Source: Pseudomonas sp. N40(2020) (GTDB lineage Bacteria; Pseudomonadota; Gammaproteobacteria; Pseudomonadales; Pseudomonadaceae). From it: DNA of 64,000 nucleotides. Position 1 is the first letter of the stretch. Each line of letters begins with the position of its first letter. Made by a program: the position numbers and the translations under genes. The notes under the pieces were generated by a model. It saw only the letters and a list, made by a program, of their open reading frames with translations, ran no database searches and had not been told where the DNA came from. The DNA is taken from the NCBI RefSeq assembly GCF_014472415.1, contig NZ_JACSZV010000020.1, forward strand, positions 46,595 to 110,594, written 5' to 3'. This document shows, one piece after another, positions 48,724 through 56,979 of the stretch.

Positions 48724-49413
48724 ATGAACGACAACTACGTCGCCCAAGCTAAAGGCCTTCTGTCCGAGATTGGCGTCCATCAGCCTTCAGCAGGTGTATG
48801 GGCATTCGCAAATATTCAAACTGCCAACCAAGCCTACATCCATCACTCGCGAGAACCAGTAGCCCTGGCTGCCTACGCGGCAGTTAACGCCACGTTTGCT
48901 GCTGGCCGTTTCCCTGGCTGGGCGCTGATCGACATGGTAGACAAAGTGCCTTGCATGGATGGTATTGAGCACACGGCTCTGGCGATGGTTTGCGGAGCTT
49001 CAATCCCTACGTTTCCGAGTGCATCAGAGCGCGGCAATATTTTTGGGCAAGCGGTGTGGGGAATCGTGGAGGCTTACTCGCTTGAGGGTTGCTTTGAGTA
49101 CGTCGAACGCGCCTATGGTAGTCAAGGCAGCCACTACAACTTGCGGCCTCGGGGATTCAATTGGACTGGTGGAGAAGAGCCCGTCCCCGAATCTTTGAAA
49201 GCAATGCGCAAAAATTATCGTGCAATGTCGTCGCTGCAACAGATCATGGTTTTAACGATCATGCACTTGTACTGCCAAGGCAAAGACAAGACATATCTGA
49301 CTGGGGGCTGTCCAACCAAAATCCCTGCCGCCGAGGCAATGAACATCCTTCGCAGCGATGGCCCGGCGCTCTCGGACTGGGGCCACCTGGTTACTCATTA
49401 TGCGGGCTGGTGA
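48724..49413 (+). CDS. Hypothetical protein (229 aa)
   Basis: Unrecognised soluble protein. A good AGGAAG precedes the ATG. The Ala-rich N-terminal half (residues about 40-70, PVALAAYAAVNATFAAGRF) may be helical; no membrane segment or known catalytic motif was seen. It follows frameshifted paralogue 2 and precedes a dispersed repeat and a large inverted repeat. Confidence 0.65.
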   Translation: MNDNYVAQAKGLLSEIGVHQPSAGVWAFANIQTANQAYIHHSREPVALAAYAAVNATFAAGRFPGWALIDMVDKVPCMDGIEHTALAMVCGASIPTFPSASERGNIFGQAVWGIVEAYSLEGCFEYVERAYGSQGSHYNLRPRGFNWTGGEEPVPESLKAMRKNYRAMSSLQQIMVLTIMHLYCQGKDKTYLTGGCPTKIPAAEAMNILRSDGPALSDWGHLVTHYAGW

Positions 49414-49449
49414 GAGGCGATGATTTTGGGCGTGCCCCTGGTCGGGGAT

Positions 49450-49535
49450 GGCTGTCGTAAACCAAGCCCTAGCGCGAGGCGCAGGTCTTGGCCCTGACGG
49501 GCTTCCATCCGCACGCCTGCGCGCTTCGCTTGCCT
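49450..49535. repeat. Dispersed noncoding module, copy A
   Basis: A stretch beginning GGCTGTCGTAAACCAAGCCC and containing CGGGCTTCCATCC and GCGCGCTTCGCTTGC. A second diverged copy lies at 62767-62867. A GCCC-loop-GGGC hairpin is kept in both, although the loop differs. Confidence 0.55.
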
Positions 49536-49558
49536 TCGCCCACCACTCGCCTTCTGAC

Positions 49559-49625
49559 GTCTGTAACGTAGTTTTGTGCGCTGTAACGTAAGCAGAGTTA
49601 CAAAGCACAAAACTACGTTACAGAC
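49559..49625. repeat. Perfect 21-bp inverted repeat with nested TGTAACGTA sites
   Basis: Arms at 49559-49579 and 49605-49625 are exact complements around a 25-nt spacer. TGTAACGTA occurs directly at 49562 and 49582 and inverted at 49614; TGTAAC/GTTACA also pair inside the spacer. It lies about 100 bp upstream of the antitoxin-like gene. It could be an operator, two abutted transposon ends, or a structured RNA. Confidence 0.85.
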
Positions 49626-49728
49626 CATTGATCGCTGGCAGCTGGAGCCGTTCGCCGGTCAGAAGCGGCCAAACTGTTCAATGAAGATGGATAGTCAAAC
49701 TCGGCCATCACAGATCATAGGGTGGAGC

Positions 49729-50094
49729 ATGAAATCAGGCGAATCGGGCACTGCAAACGCTGTACTTGGCAAAGCATTTATCCGGGTTGGCGAAGGGTTG
49801 GGGCTTGATGACACTGAACTATCAGCCGTATTAGGCGAGCAGGTTTCAACTGTGCGTCGTTTACGTCACGGACATGAGCTACTTGAACCTAGCATCGAAG
49901 CGCGGGGCCGGGCCATGCTCCTGATTGAGTTGTATCAGTCACTGCTCGCCGTCGCAGGAAACGAGCAAAATGCAAAGGTCTGGCTAAGCAGCATGAATCG
50001 AGGTCTGAGTGGTCGACCACGCGATCTCATCGCATGCCGAGCGGGACTGGAGCAGGTCGTCCAATATCTCGCTTCTACTCGCTCTCTCATTTAA
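49729..50094 (+). CDS. MbcA/ParS/Xre-type antitoxin-like protein
   Basis: About 121 aa from ATG 49729 (AGGG upstream); earlier in-frame Met codons at 49681 or 49576 lack a ribosome site or read through the inverted repeat. An N-terminal Xre-like helical domain (GLDDTELSAVLGEQVSTVRR) is followed by a DUF2384-type C-terminal domain (NEQNAKVWLSSMNRGLSGRP, then DLIACRAGLEQVVQYL). In the usual systems this antitoxin pairs with a RES-domain toxin. The next gene is too short to be one. Confidence 0.75.
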   Translation: MKSGESGTANAVLGKAFIRVGEGLGLDDTELSAVLGEQVSTVRRLRHGHELLEPSIEARGRAMLLIELYQSLLAVAGNEQNAKVWLSSMNRGLSGRPRDLIACRAGLEQVVQYLASTRSLI

Positions 50095-50149
50095 CCTTTC
50101 ATACGCATCGCTGAAATGCTGTCATGGAACACGAAATAAGGAGTGCGGC

Positions 50150-50356
50150 ATGAATTGGTTCGGTCGATTGATAGGACTCGTTTGTCGGGACAACAGATCT
50201 GGCCAAGAGCAAGCCAGAGATCGGGCGTTCATAGCTGCCCTCAACAACCTGAAATCTCTGCGCGTGACACCAGACGGCGGTATGTCGATTGACCCCGACG
50301 AGATACGAGAGCAAGTGATAGCGAGTCGCCGGTCACTCAAGCGTTTCGTACGATAA
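50150..50356 (+). CDS. Small hypothetical protein (68 aa)
   Basis: Starts at ATG 50150 with AAGGAGT in front, 55 bp after the antitoxin-like gene. It begins with a short hydrophobic stretch (MNWFGRLIGLVC) and ends basic (RRSLKRFVR). No known toxin fold is visible. A link to the upstream gene is only positional. Confidence 0.55.
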   Translation: MNWFGRLIGLVCRDNRSGQEQARDRAFIAALNNLKSLRVTPDGGMSIDPDEIREQVIASRRSLKRFVR

Positions 50357-50697
50357 CCATTTTCGATTCATTTGGCGTACTGAGCCGAGCCGGTGGCTCG
50401 AAGAAGCGATAGCATTGGCGTCGCGCTCAGTAACCTTCATGACGCGTTGAGTAGTGATCGCAAGATTCCTTCCCGATTTTCAGGCAAAAAAGCCCCAATT
50501 GGGGGACTTTTTCTACTTGCATCACGATCCGTGCTGGCGTCCCCAGAGGCTACGACCAGGATTGGCTCCGTCTGTACAATTGAGATAACTGTATATCTAT
50601 ACGCCAAGCGCATTTTTTCGGATTGACCGAAATACGAAAGACGATCTTGGACAGGGTCAAACAAGCACTCCCCTCTCGAGCTCATGATTCATCACAA
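50357..50697. other. Intergenic region with a terminator, no gene
   Basis: 341 bp between the 68-aa gene and the convergent exonuclease gene. Apart from the hairpin at 50485-50513, nothing is recognised; a 77-codon reading frame starting at 50393 crosses that hairpin and is not credible. Confidence 0.5.
50485..50513 (+). terminator. Rho-independent terminator
   Basis: AAAAAAGCCCC-AATT-GGGGGACTTTTT forms a short GC stem with A and T tracts on each side, so it could serve both convergent transcripts. Confidence 0.7.
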
Positions 50698-51195
50698 TCA
50701 ATCTCCCACCAACTTGGGGGCCGCCGTCAGACGCTGATAAAGCTCAGCGAGGAGTCGGGCATCAAGCAAGGCATGATGAGGTAGCTCGGAAAGCGCTATG
50801 TCACCGAGGTCGTCGGCTTCAAAACCTCTGAACAAATGAATCAGGTTGGTGGGCATGTTCGCGACATAGGTTGGCCATTTATGATCCACGTACGCGAGCT
50901 GGCAGAAGAAATCCCAGTCCCAGTCTGGAGCGTCGGAGCACACTTCGAGTTGGCCTTCGATACTGCCCAGGAAAGCGCTCATCGCTGCTTGGGCTTCAAC
51001 GAGTGACCTTCCATAGCGGAGCTGATCCAACTGCGGCAAGACATGCTGGATTACGAAGTCACTGCAGTCTTCGATCTTGTAGGTATCGGTCAGTTCTACA
51101 TAGAACTCGTCTCCCGCTTCTGAGACCAATGCTAACGAGATCAGCTTTGTATCCTGGTTGAGCTGAGTGAACTCACAGTCCAAAAATAGCTTCAT
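50698..51195 (-). CDS. DEDDh-type 3'-5' exonuclease
   Basis: 165-aa single-domain nuclease of the DnaQ/RNase T/RNase AS superfamily. Acidic residues D6 and E8 are in FLDCEFT. A further Asp lies in CSDAPDWDWDFF (about 88-95). H140 and D145 are in LPHHALLDARLLAELY. The short length and DWDF segment resemble RNase AS-like proteins acting on RNA ends. It is an orphan on an island, next to the amber paralogue on the other strand; a defence or RNA-turnover role is inferred. Confidence 0.82.
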   Translation of the reverse strand: MKLFLDCEFTQLNQDTKLISLALVSEAGDEFYVELTDTYKIEDCSDFVIQHVLPQLDQLRYGRSLVEAQAAMSAFLGSIEGQLEVCSDAPDWDWDFFCQLAYVDHKWPTYVANMPTNLIHLFRGFEADDLGDIALSELPHHALLDARLLAELYQRLTAAPKLVGD

Positions 51196-51274
51196 CCTCT
51201 ACTCCCTGTGAGTACCTGGTTCATGCATGCCGGTGTACCTTTGGCAAAGCGACCAAAGCCGACTGGTTTCTTTT

Positions 51275-51613
51275 ATGACTTTAACCTATTGCCCTGACGA
51301 ACCTACGCCTGCGCTCACAGCAAGAGAGGTTTGCTAGGTACTGCGCGATGCGATCTTTGGGCGACGCACGATGATCAGAGCATGTGCTCAGACTTGGGAC
51401 GAGCTCTATGCCGGGATGTTCATGGTCGACGTCGAGGGATGGAGCATGACGATCTTCAACGACTGTGTTGAGCTCGATTACTGCGAAGCATGCGTCAGCA
51501 CCGATGGACGACGTTGGTCGTTCGACTCGGGAGATCGATACGGGACTGACCCTATAGCTCTGCTTAGCACATGGGAGCATCAGACATTTGAGCGGCTTCT
51601 GAAGGCGTTATGA
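51275..51613 (+). pseudogene. Small Trp/Cys-rich protein, paralogue 3 (amber codon)
   Basis: Reading from ATG 51275, the frame matches the family through TAREVC, hits TAG at 51335-51337, and then continues in the same frame as VLRDAIFGRRTMIRACAQTW and the full core (DYCEACVSTDGRRWSF). Paralogue 2 has CAG (Gln) at the aligned position, so a single C-to-T change explains the stop. An 80-aa product from ATG 51371 is possible. Confidence 0.72.
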
Positions 51614-51681
51614 TGAGGATAGATCTCGACGAACCATCTCAGAAAGATCCCTTCGTGTAACCTCGTCTTGACTGTTGCGCG

Positions 51682-52731
51682 TCAAGTTAGCTTCTGCCCC
51701 ATCAGCCCCGAAAGCACTTCTCCAAGTAATACGCTCATTTCTCGTGCCGAAAGCCAGCTAGCATTGCGTCCTATCTGCGCTTGAAAATCTACAGCACGAT
51801 CACTCTGGTGGGAGCAGATGAAATACTTCATAGAGCATCGGGCGATTTCAAGCGGCAGGTTTTGGGAAAGCGGTGGCTGAGAGATATCCGTCTCCCCAAG
51901 AAGATACAGATCCGACGACAGCGGCAGGATTACGTGAACAAGCTCATCATCCTTATCCATGAAGGGCTTGAAAGAGCGCTCGCCTCTCACATGGAACAGT
52001 ACGACTGAATCCCCTAGGGGCAGATCGCGTGACTCAAATCTTTGAACCGAATAATGGAGCGCGCTGAAACGCAGGGCGCGGGCAGCTGGCGATACAGACT
52101 CGTTGAGCATGCGGACATGACTGGCTTTTATCATGTCGGGTATTGAAGACTTAATACGCATCAACAGGGCAGGCATCTGGGCTGCAAATATCGCGACAAG
52201 GGGCTCGATGATTTGGTCGAGGAGTGATTCATCCATATTGAGCAAAGCCTGAAGCTGCTGCGGGCTAACATCCTGCTCTGCCAAGGCACTGTAAAAGACA
52301 GGGGAACCTGGTCTGAAATGATCTTGAGTCAACGCACGGAGGGTAGCGGGATCTGAAAGATACCCAAGAATGCCAGTGGCACACTCATCAACCATCGACT
52401 GCATATTCTGGCGAACATGGCGGCTTCTGATTTCTAGATGAGCTAACAGCGCTGGAATCCTACCGACCACCGCCTCGCTCAGGTTGCCAGCTCGTAGGCT
52501 GTCTATCAAAGGTACGTAAACGTCCCGCTCTTCGTCGGTGATTTTATCGTCCAGATCCGGCTCGCCGTCGATAGCATAAAAATGCCTTTCAAGTCCTACG
52601 TCTTGAATATTTGCAGATCTGGGGGGCTTGTTTTGTTCGTATACCCAGCATCGGACGATTTTGCCGTTACCTGGAGATCTGAACCCTTTCTGCAAAAACT
52701 TTGGAATGAAGTGCTGTCTTACTCCTGACAC
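51682..52731 (-). CDS. DUF4238 domain-containing protein
   Basis: 349-aa protein of unknown biochemical function. The DUF4238 start is clear (GVRQHFIPKFLQKGFRSPGN, then DVGLERHFYAIDGEPDLDDKI). The GTG at 52731 has GGGAG eight bases upstream. It lies 74 bp downstream of the Mrr-type nuclease gene on the same strand, so the two are probably one transcript. DUF4238 genes are often found singly in variable regions. Confidence 0.82.
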   Translation of the reverse strand: MSGVRQHFIPKFLQKGFRSPGNGKIVRCWVYEQNKPPRSANIQDVGLERHFYAIDGEPDLDDKITDEERDVYVPLIDSLRAGNLSEAVVGRIPALLAHLEIRSRHVRQNMQSMVDECATGILGYLSDPATLRALTQDHFRPGSPVFYSALAEQDVSPQQLQALLNMDESLLDQIIEPLVAIFAAQMPALLMRIKSSIPDMIKASHVRMLNESVSPAARALRFSALHYSVQRFESRDLPLGDSVVLFHVRGERSFKPFMDKDDELVHVILPLSSDLYLLGETDISQPPLSQNLPLEIARCSMKYFICSHQSDRAVDFQAQIGRNASWLSAREMSVLLGEVLSGLMGQKLT

Positions 52732-52805
52732 CTCGCGTGCTCCCTCAGATCTGTATGCTTATGATGCCTTGGCGATTGCCGTCTTGACCGCTGAAGGGCA
52801 CAGGC

Positions 52806-53972
52806 CTAGGCGCTTTCATCCTCGGCCTGGAAGACCTCGATGAGCTTCTGATTGTAGTCATCAAGGTAGCTCTGAAGCCCATCACGGTCGATTAGCCGCA
52901 CGCACGCCGTGCTGGCCAACTCCTTCGCTGATTTCGTGTAGTAGGAGTTCGTTACGACCATCGCCTCGTCACACCCGTAGAAGGCTTCAGCAGAGATGGC
53001 CTGCTGCACAGCCGCGTTGCCTACGGAGCCCGAATAGTTCTTAGCTTGGATGACCATGTTTTTACCGAACCGGCTAACGAAAAGATCGGCGCCCTGATCA
53101 GCAGTTTTCTTGGTTTCCTTAACGTCATAGCCAATGGTCTGGAAGATCTCAACCAGGAAAGCTTCAAACTGAAATCCGTCCATAGCATCCACCAGGTACA
53201 TGGTGATGAACTGATTCGGATTAAAATGCTCCAGCTGAGATCCCAGACGTTCGACGAGAATATCGAAATAAATCTCCTCGCAGAGGCTCAGGCCATTCCG
53301 GAAAACCTGTATCGGGAGGAGCGGCACACCAGATGTCGACGCCGCCTGGGGATTGAATTGAACATTGGGGAAAGCTAGGTCATTTTCCCAAAGGTAGTAA
53401 TAGAACAGAGCCAAGTCAGACCTGAATGTCGCTCCTGCCTCTTCAATCCAAGAACGTAATGTGTCGGCCAGGTCAGTCCGAATGTGGCGGGTCAATTCTC
53501 TGGAGAAGCCCAGATAGGCAGAGTTGAAGGCTGTGGTCTGTAGCAGCTTGTCCAATAGAGATGGAAGCCCTTCGAGTTCGTCAAAGCCTTTGCGAATCAA
53601 GACTTCCCTGAACAGCTCCCTCTCGCTGTACACACCATCCAACCGTGGGCCGGGCACGCCTGCTTCATCGCTTGTACCTGCGCTTTCGCGAGTGGTGTGT
53701 ATGAAGTTCGTGAAGTATGGCTGCTTCAGCTCCGCGTACTTTCTCAAGACGTTGTTCAAAAGATCGTTGAGCTGGGCTTGCTCCTTCTTCTTCCCGAAGA
53801 AGTCCTGAATCAAGCCTTTGGATCTGTATTGAAAGTCGGGATAAAACGAAGGATCCAATGGCGTGAGGTGTCGCAACGTGAGCTCTGATGACGGTGAAAC
53901 TTGAGAACCCATGCACCATGGGCATGCGATCTCGAAGGTAGTCCTATTGCATCCATTGCATTGATAAATCAT
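52806..53972 (-). CDS. Zinc-ribbon Mrr-type restriction endonuclease
   Basis: About 388 aa. An N-terminal zinc ribbon (YQCNGCNRTTFEIACPWC) is followed by a long helical region. The C-terminal Mrr_cat domain has FQFEAFLVEIFQTIGYDVKE, then the catalytic D-QxK motif in TADQGADLFVSRFG and MVIQAKNYSGS, with AEAFYGCDEAMVVTNSYYT after it. ATG at 53972 is preferred (AAAGGGAT upstream) over the ATG at 53990. Mrr-type enzymes cleave modified or foreign DNA. No methyltransferase is nearby, suggesting a modification-dependent or effector nuclease. Confidence 0.85.
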   Translation of the reverse strand: MIYQCNGCNRTTFEIACPWCMGSQVSPSSELTLRHLTPLDPSFYPDFQYRSKGLIQDFFGKKKEQAQLNDLLNNVLRKYAELKQPYFTNFIHTTRESAGTSDEAGVPGPRLDGVYSERELFREVLIRKGFDELEGLPSLLDKLLQTTAFNSAYLGFSRELTRHIRTDLADTLRSWIEEAGATFRSDLALFYYYLWENDLAFPNVQFNPQAASTSGVPLLPIQVFRNGLSLCEEIYFDILVERLGSQLEHFNPNQFITMYLVDAMDGFQFEAFLVEIFQTIGYDVKETKKTADQGADLFVSRFGKNMVIQAKNYSGSVGNAAVQQAISAEAFYGCDEAMVVTNSYYTKSAKELASTACVRLIDRDGLQSYLDDYNQKLIEVFQAEDESA

Positions 53973-54284
53973 CGCGTCTATCCCTTTCATGAGTCGTCAC
54001 GCGACCTGCGCGTTTTCGTGCTTGAGACATTATCTGAGTGCCGTCAGCACGTCCACGCGCTTGCCTCCCGCTGTTGGATAGTCGCTAAGCGCGTATCGAC
54101 AGAGGGCACGCTGGGAAAGCTACCAGCGCTACTCGGTAAGCTCCCCGTCATAATCATTGCGCCTTCCTGCTCAAATCGGAATCCATGCAATTAATATTTC
54201 CTCGTTACATGCCGACAGATATGCGCGTGGACGATTTTAAAGATCCCGTGGAGCAATGAAAAACCTGAAAGGGTGGAGTTTATT

Positions 54285-55058
54285 TTGTTAAAAAAGCTTG
54301 TCTCAGCCTTGTCATCAATCCGGAGCCGCCCCGCAATTCGAAATATGCTGTCGGTCGGTGCCCTCTTCGCCTTCGTTGGCTTTTTGAGTGACGGGTCTTC
54401 CCTTATATCGTTCGTGAGTCAGTTGCGAGGACAGGACAAAGCGCCCCTAGCCGTTGTCCGAGCAAGGCTAAAGCCTTTCAGAATTAACGCCGTGATGCCT
54501 GAAAACCAAGATGACGTATTTGTTCAGCTGCAGCTGAGGAACTATGGAAAGGATCCCGTCTACCTGACGTCGGCTCTAATTGAAGTCACCAAAAGCAATA
54601 CGGCAACGCTCGGCAGAGCCGGTGCAGCGGGAATGTGCGTATTGTCCGAGAACCCGAACGCCAACACGCCTATCAAGGTCGAACCAGGTGCAAGTGTTTG
54701 GGTTCGGATCTCAAAGAGCATTCACCTACAGGGCTTGTCTACTTGGCTGACTGAGGAAACCCTAAAAGACATACACGTCCCCACCCCTGAAGACCCATCT
54801 ACCATCACCGAGAACTTTTTTGTCGATGAGGTAAATCGAAAATTTGGCGAGCTCTACGGCACTGAAGCTGCTCTGAAGGTCACCGTTTTTTCGGGGAATC
54901 GCGAGGAATTGCAGACATTCAGTTTTAGGCTAGCTGAAGGAAAAGACATATTTGCCAAAGATGGCAGCCTCCAGCAAGACTGGTTGATCGCCAACTGGAT
55001 GTTCCCAAGATGGCGGCCTGCTGATGAAGGTACAACCTGTGAGGATGAGCCGAGCTAG
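54285..55058 (+). CDS. Membrane-anchored hypothetical protein
   Basis: About 257 aa. TTG 54285 is preferred because GGTGGAG lies six bases upstream; GTG 54273 is possible. One hydrophobic segment near residues 22-42 (MLSVGALFAFVGFLSDGSSL) is followed by a soluble domain with a likely beta-sandwich pattern (VFVQLQLRNYGKDPVYLTSA, GASVWVRISKS). No family was recognised. It precedes the nuclease-helicase pair on the same strand with a 256-bp gap, so joint function is uncertain. Confidence 0.7.
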   Translation: MLKKLVSALSSIRSRPAIRNMLSVGALFAFVGFLSDGSSLISFVSQLRGQDKAPLAVVRARLKPFRINAVMPENQDDVFVQLQLRNYGKDPVYLTSALIEVTKSNTATLGRAGAAGMCVLSENPNANTPIKVEPGASVWVRISKSIHLQGLSTWLTEETLKDIHVPTPEDPSTITENFFVDEVNRKFGELYGTEAALKVTVFSGNREELQTFSFRLAEGKDIFAKDGSLQQDWLIANWMFPRWRPADEGTTCEDEPS

Positions 55059-55314
55059 GGATTCGCCCGTGCGACTGCGGCCAGGAGGCGAAAACAACGG
55101 GGTGTATTCGGTAGCGTTTCTAAACAGCGTGGAACGAAGCTTGTTGCTTTTGAGGTGCCTGAACGAGGCTACTTCCTCGAGCTGGGATCAGCTACCTTCC
55201 ATCCGGATTAGCGCCGTGTCCCTATTGGCTACGAAAGCCTCCATTCCGCCCATAGACTGGCAGAGCACAATCCCATACGCTGGGCATAGCAAAGTGCCAT
55301 GGAATACGAGCGCA

Positions 55315-56979
55315 ATGGAAATAACCGACTCGGGGGGCGTAGCAGCAAAATACGGCTTCCTATATCAGGACTGTGTCGCTGCCTGGCTTGCAACTGAGAT
55401 GCTCATGGACAGGGAAATGCGTGCCGTGCGTGTCGAGACCGTTGATGATGTAGATATCGTCTGGGCAGGTTTCACAGAGTTCATCCAAGTCAAGGCTGCT
55501 GCCGAGAAGAAGTGGACACCGACCACAATCACAGATAATTCAACAAGCACTGCTGTCTCCTCTGCGAAGAGCAAGTCCTGGGGCAAGCCACGAAAAAAAC
55601 GCATACCTGATTCATCGATGGTGCATAAATCGATGAAGCAAGCGACCGTCCCAATTAGCAAATGCAGATTTCGGATCGTTTCAGCAGAGCGCCCGACTGG
55701 CCTCTTGGAGTACCTCCGAGTATTGCCGACCTCGCGAATTGGCAGGCCAGGACGACAAGAGCTAGTCGACGACCTCAACCAGCGAACTGCTAACTTTGTT
55801 GCCGCATCCAAAAACGATATCGGGCATTGGGTAGATTCGACTTGGTGGCAGGTATATGCGTCGGTACACGAAATCGAACTTATGGGTATTAAAAATATCC
55901 GCAACGCGGCTCTAGAGGTCGTTGGCGTAAGCCTGAGTTCCGATGTCGCTGCCGAGGCAATTTGGCGAGACATCGTTTACACACTAACCAAGAAAAGTGC
56001 GCTTTCCAGAAAAGTCTACTGTGAAGACGATAAGACCTACTATCGAAACAATCTCATCGACTGGTTTAAATCTGAGATTTTGATACACGAGAAATCCGCA
56101 TATACGAATACAAAAATATACGCAAACAAAAAACTCCAACCCATTCTCGTGCACCTCCACACGCATGCGCCCAGCTGCGGAAGCATCACAAGATGCGGAA
56201 AAGTAATGCACCAGCATTACAGCATTAGAAACTACAGATATAGCTACATCTCAGAAAGTGTAATTAAATGGATTGATGAAATCCTACTAATGCCAGAGGA
56301 AATAGCGGACATCACAGGCATATCAACAAGTGATCGATACCGGATCTTGTTATCTCGATTGGAAGCATCCATGAGCGAGCTTGGGGATTTTCTTGGAAAA
56401 GTATTACTTCACTCTTGTATCCGAAGCCAACATACGAGCCAGCCAATACCTGCCTCTCTATATATTGAGAAACCCTTCGAGGTAAAAGTCCTCGAGAATG
56501 TTCATATCGTCCCAAGAGCCTCAGGAGGTGATGAGCTTTGGGTAGGGTTTAGCCACCTTTACAACGGTTCCGACCTAGCCGAATGTTTGAACAATCTTCG
56601 AACGATTCTATACACAGACATCATCGACAATATCGATTCGGCTCGTTCCAAAATTCTTGAAATCAAACAAGACTCCTACTTGCTCCAGCACGATATTGAT
56701 GAGCTCCTCGAAACCAGTCAAGCTTTCGATATCCACCTAAACAGGTATCGCTTTATAATTTTTCTTGGTTACAACTCCATTTTGCTGACCGAGCCCGAGA
56801 CACCGGGTTATGAGCCAGAACTTTATACAGAAACTAAGAAACTATTCGATAATTTTTCGTCAGACTTAAAAACCAGCGGATTCGGAGAGGTACTGATCGA
56901 TCTTCACCTTTACCCTGTACCGAACATAGATAGATTGTTATCCGAAGTAAAGAAGGCGCTGGAGAAGGCTTGTGCTTGA
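55315..56979 (+). CDS. DUF4297/Cap4-like nuclease of a putative defence pair
   Basis: 554 aa from ATG 55315. The N-terminus has the dsDNA-nuclease pattern: GGVAAKYGFLYQDCVAAWLA, then E41 and D45 or D47 (VETVDDVDIVW), then Q58 and K60 (FIQVKAAAE), a PD-(D/E)XK active site as in DUF4297 and Cap4. The remaining 450 residues are unassigned and probably bind a partner. The frame stays open for 97 codons upstream, but that part has no recognisable sequence. The gene overlaps the helicase by 8 nt, implying coupled synthesis and a complex. Confidence 0.82.
   Translation: MEITDSGGVAAKYGFLYQDCVAAWLATEMLMDREMRAVRVETVDDVDIVWAGFTEFIQVKAAAEKKWTPTTITDNSTSTAVSSAKSKSWGKPRKKRIPDSSMVHKSMKQATVPISKCRFRIVSAERPTGLLEYLRVLPTSRIGRPGRQELVDDLNQRTANFVAASKNDIGHWVDSTWWQVYASVHEIELMGIKNIRNAALEVVGVSLSSDVAAEAIWRDIVYTLTKKSALSRKVYCEDDKTYYRNNLIDWFKSEILIHEKSAYTNTKIYANKKLQPILVHLHTHAPSCGSITRCGKVMHQHYSIRNYRYSYISESVIKWIDEILLMPEEIADITGISTSDRYRILLSRLEASMSELGDFLGKVLLHSCIRSQHTSQPIPASLYIEKPFEVKVLENVHIVPRASGGDELWVGFSHLYNGSDLAECLNNLRTILYTDIIDNIDSARSKILEIKQDSYLLQHDIDELLETSQAFDIHLNRYRFIIFLGYNSILLTEPETPGYEPELYTETKKLFDNFSSDLKTSGFGEVLIDLHLYPVPNIDRLLSEVKKALEKACA

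Noticed and set aside
50393..50626. 77-codon frame
   Set aside because: It reads straight through a rho-independent terminator and has no recognisable features.
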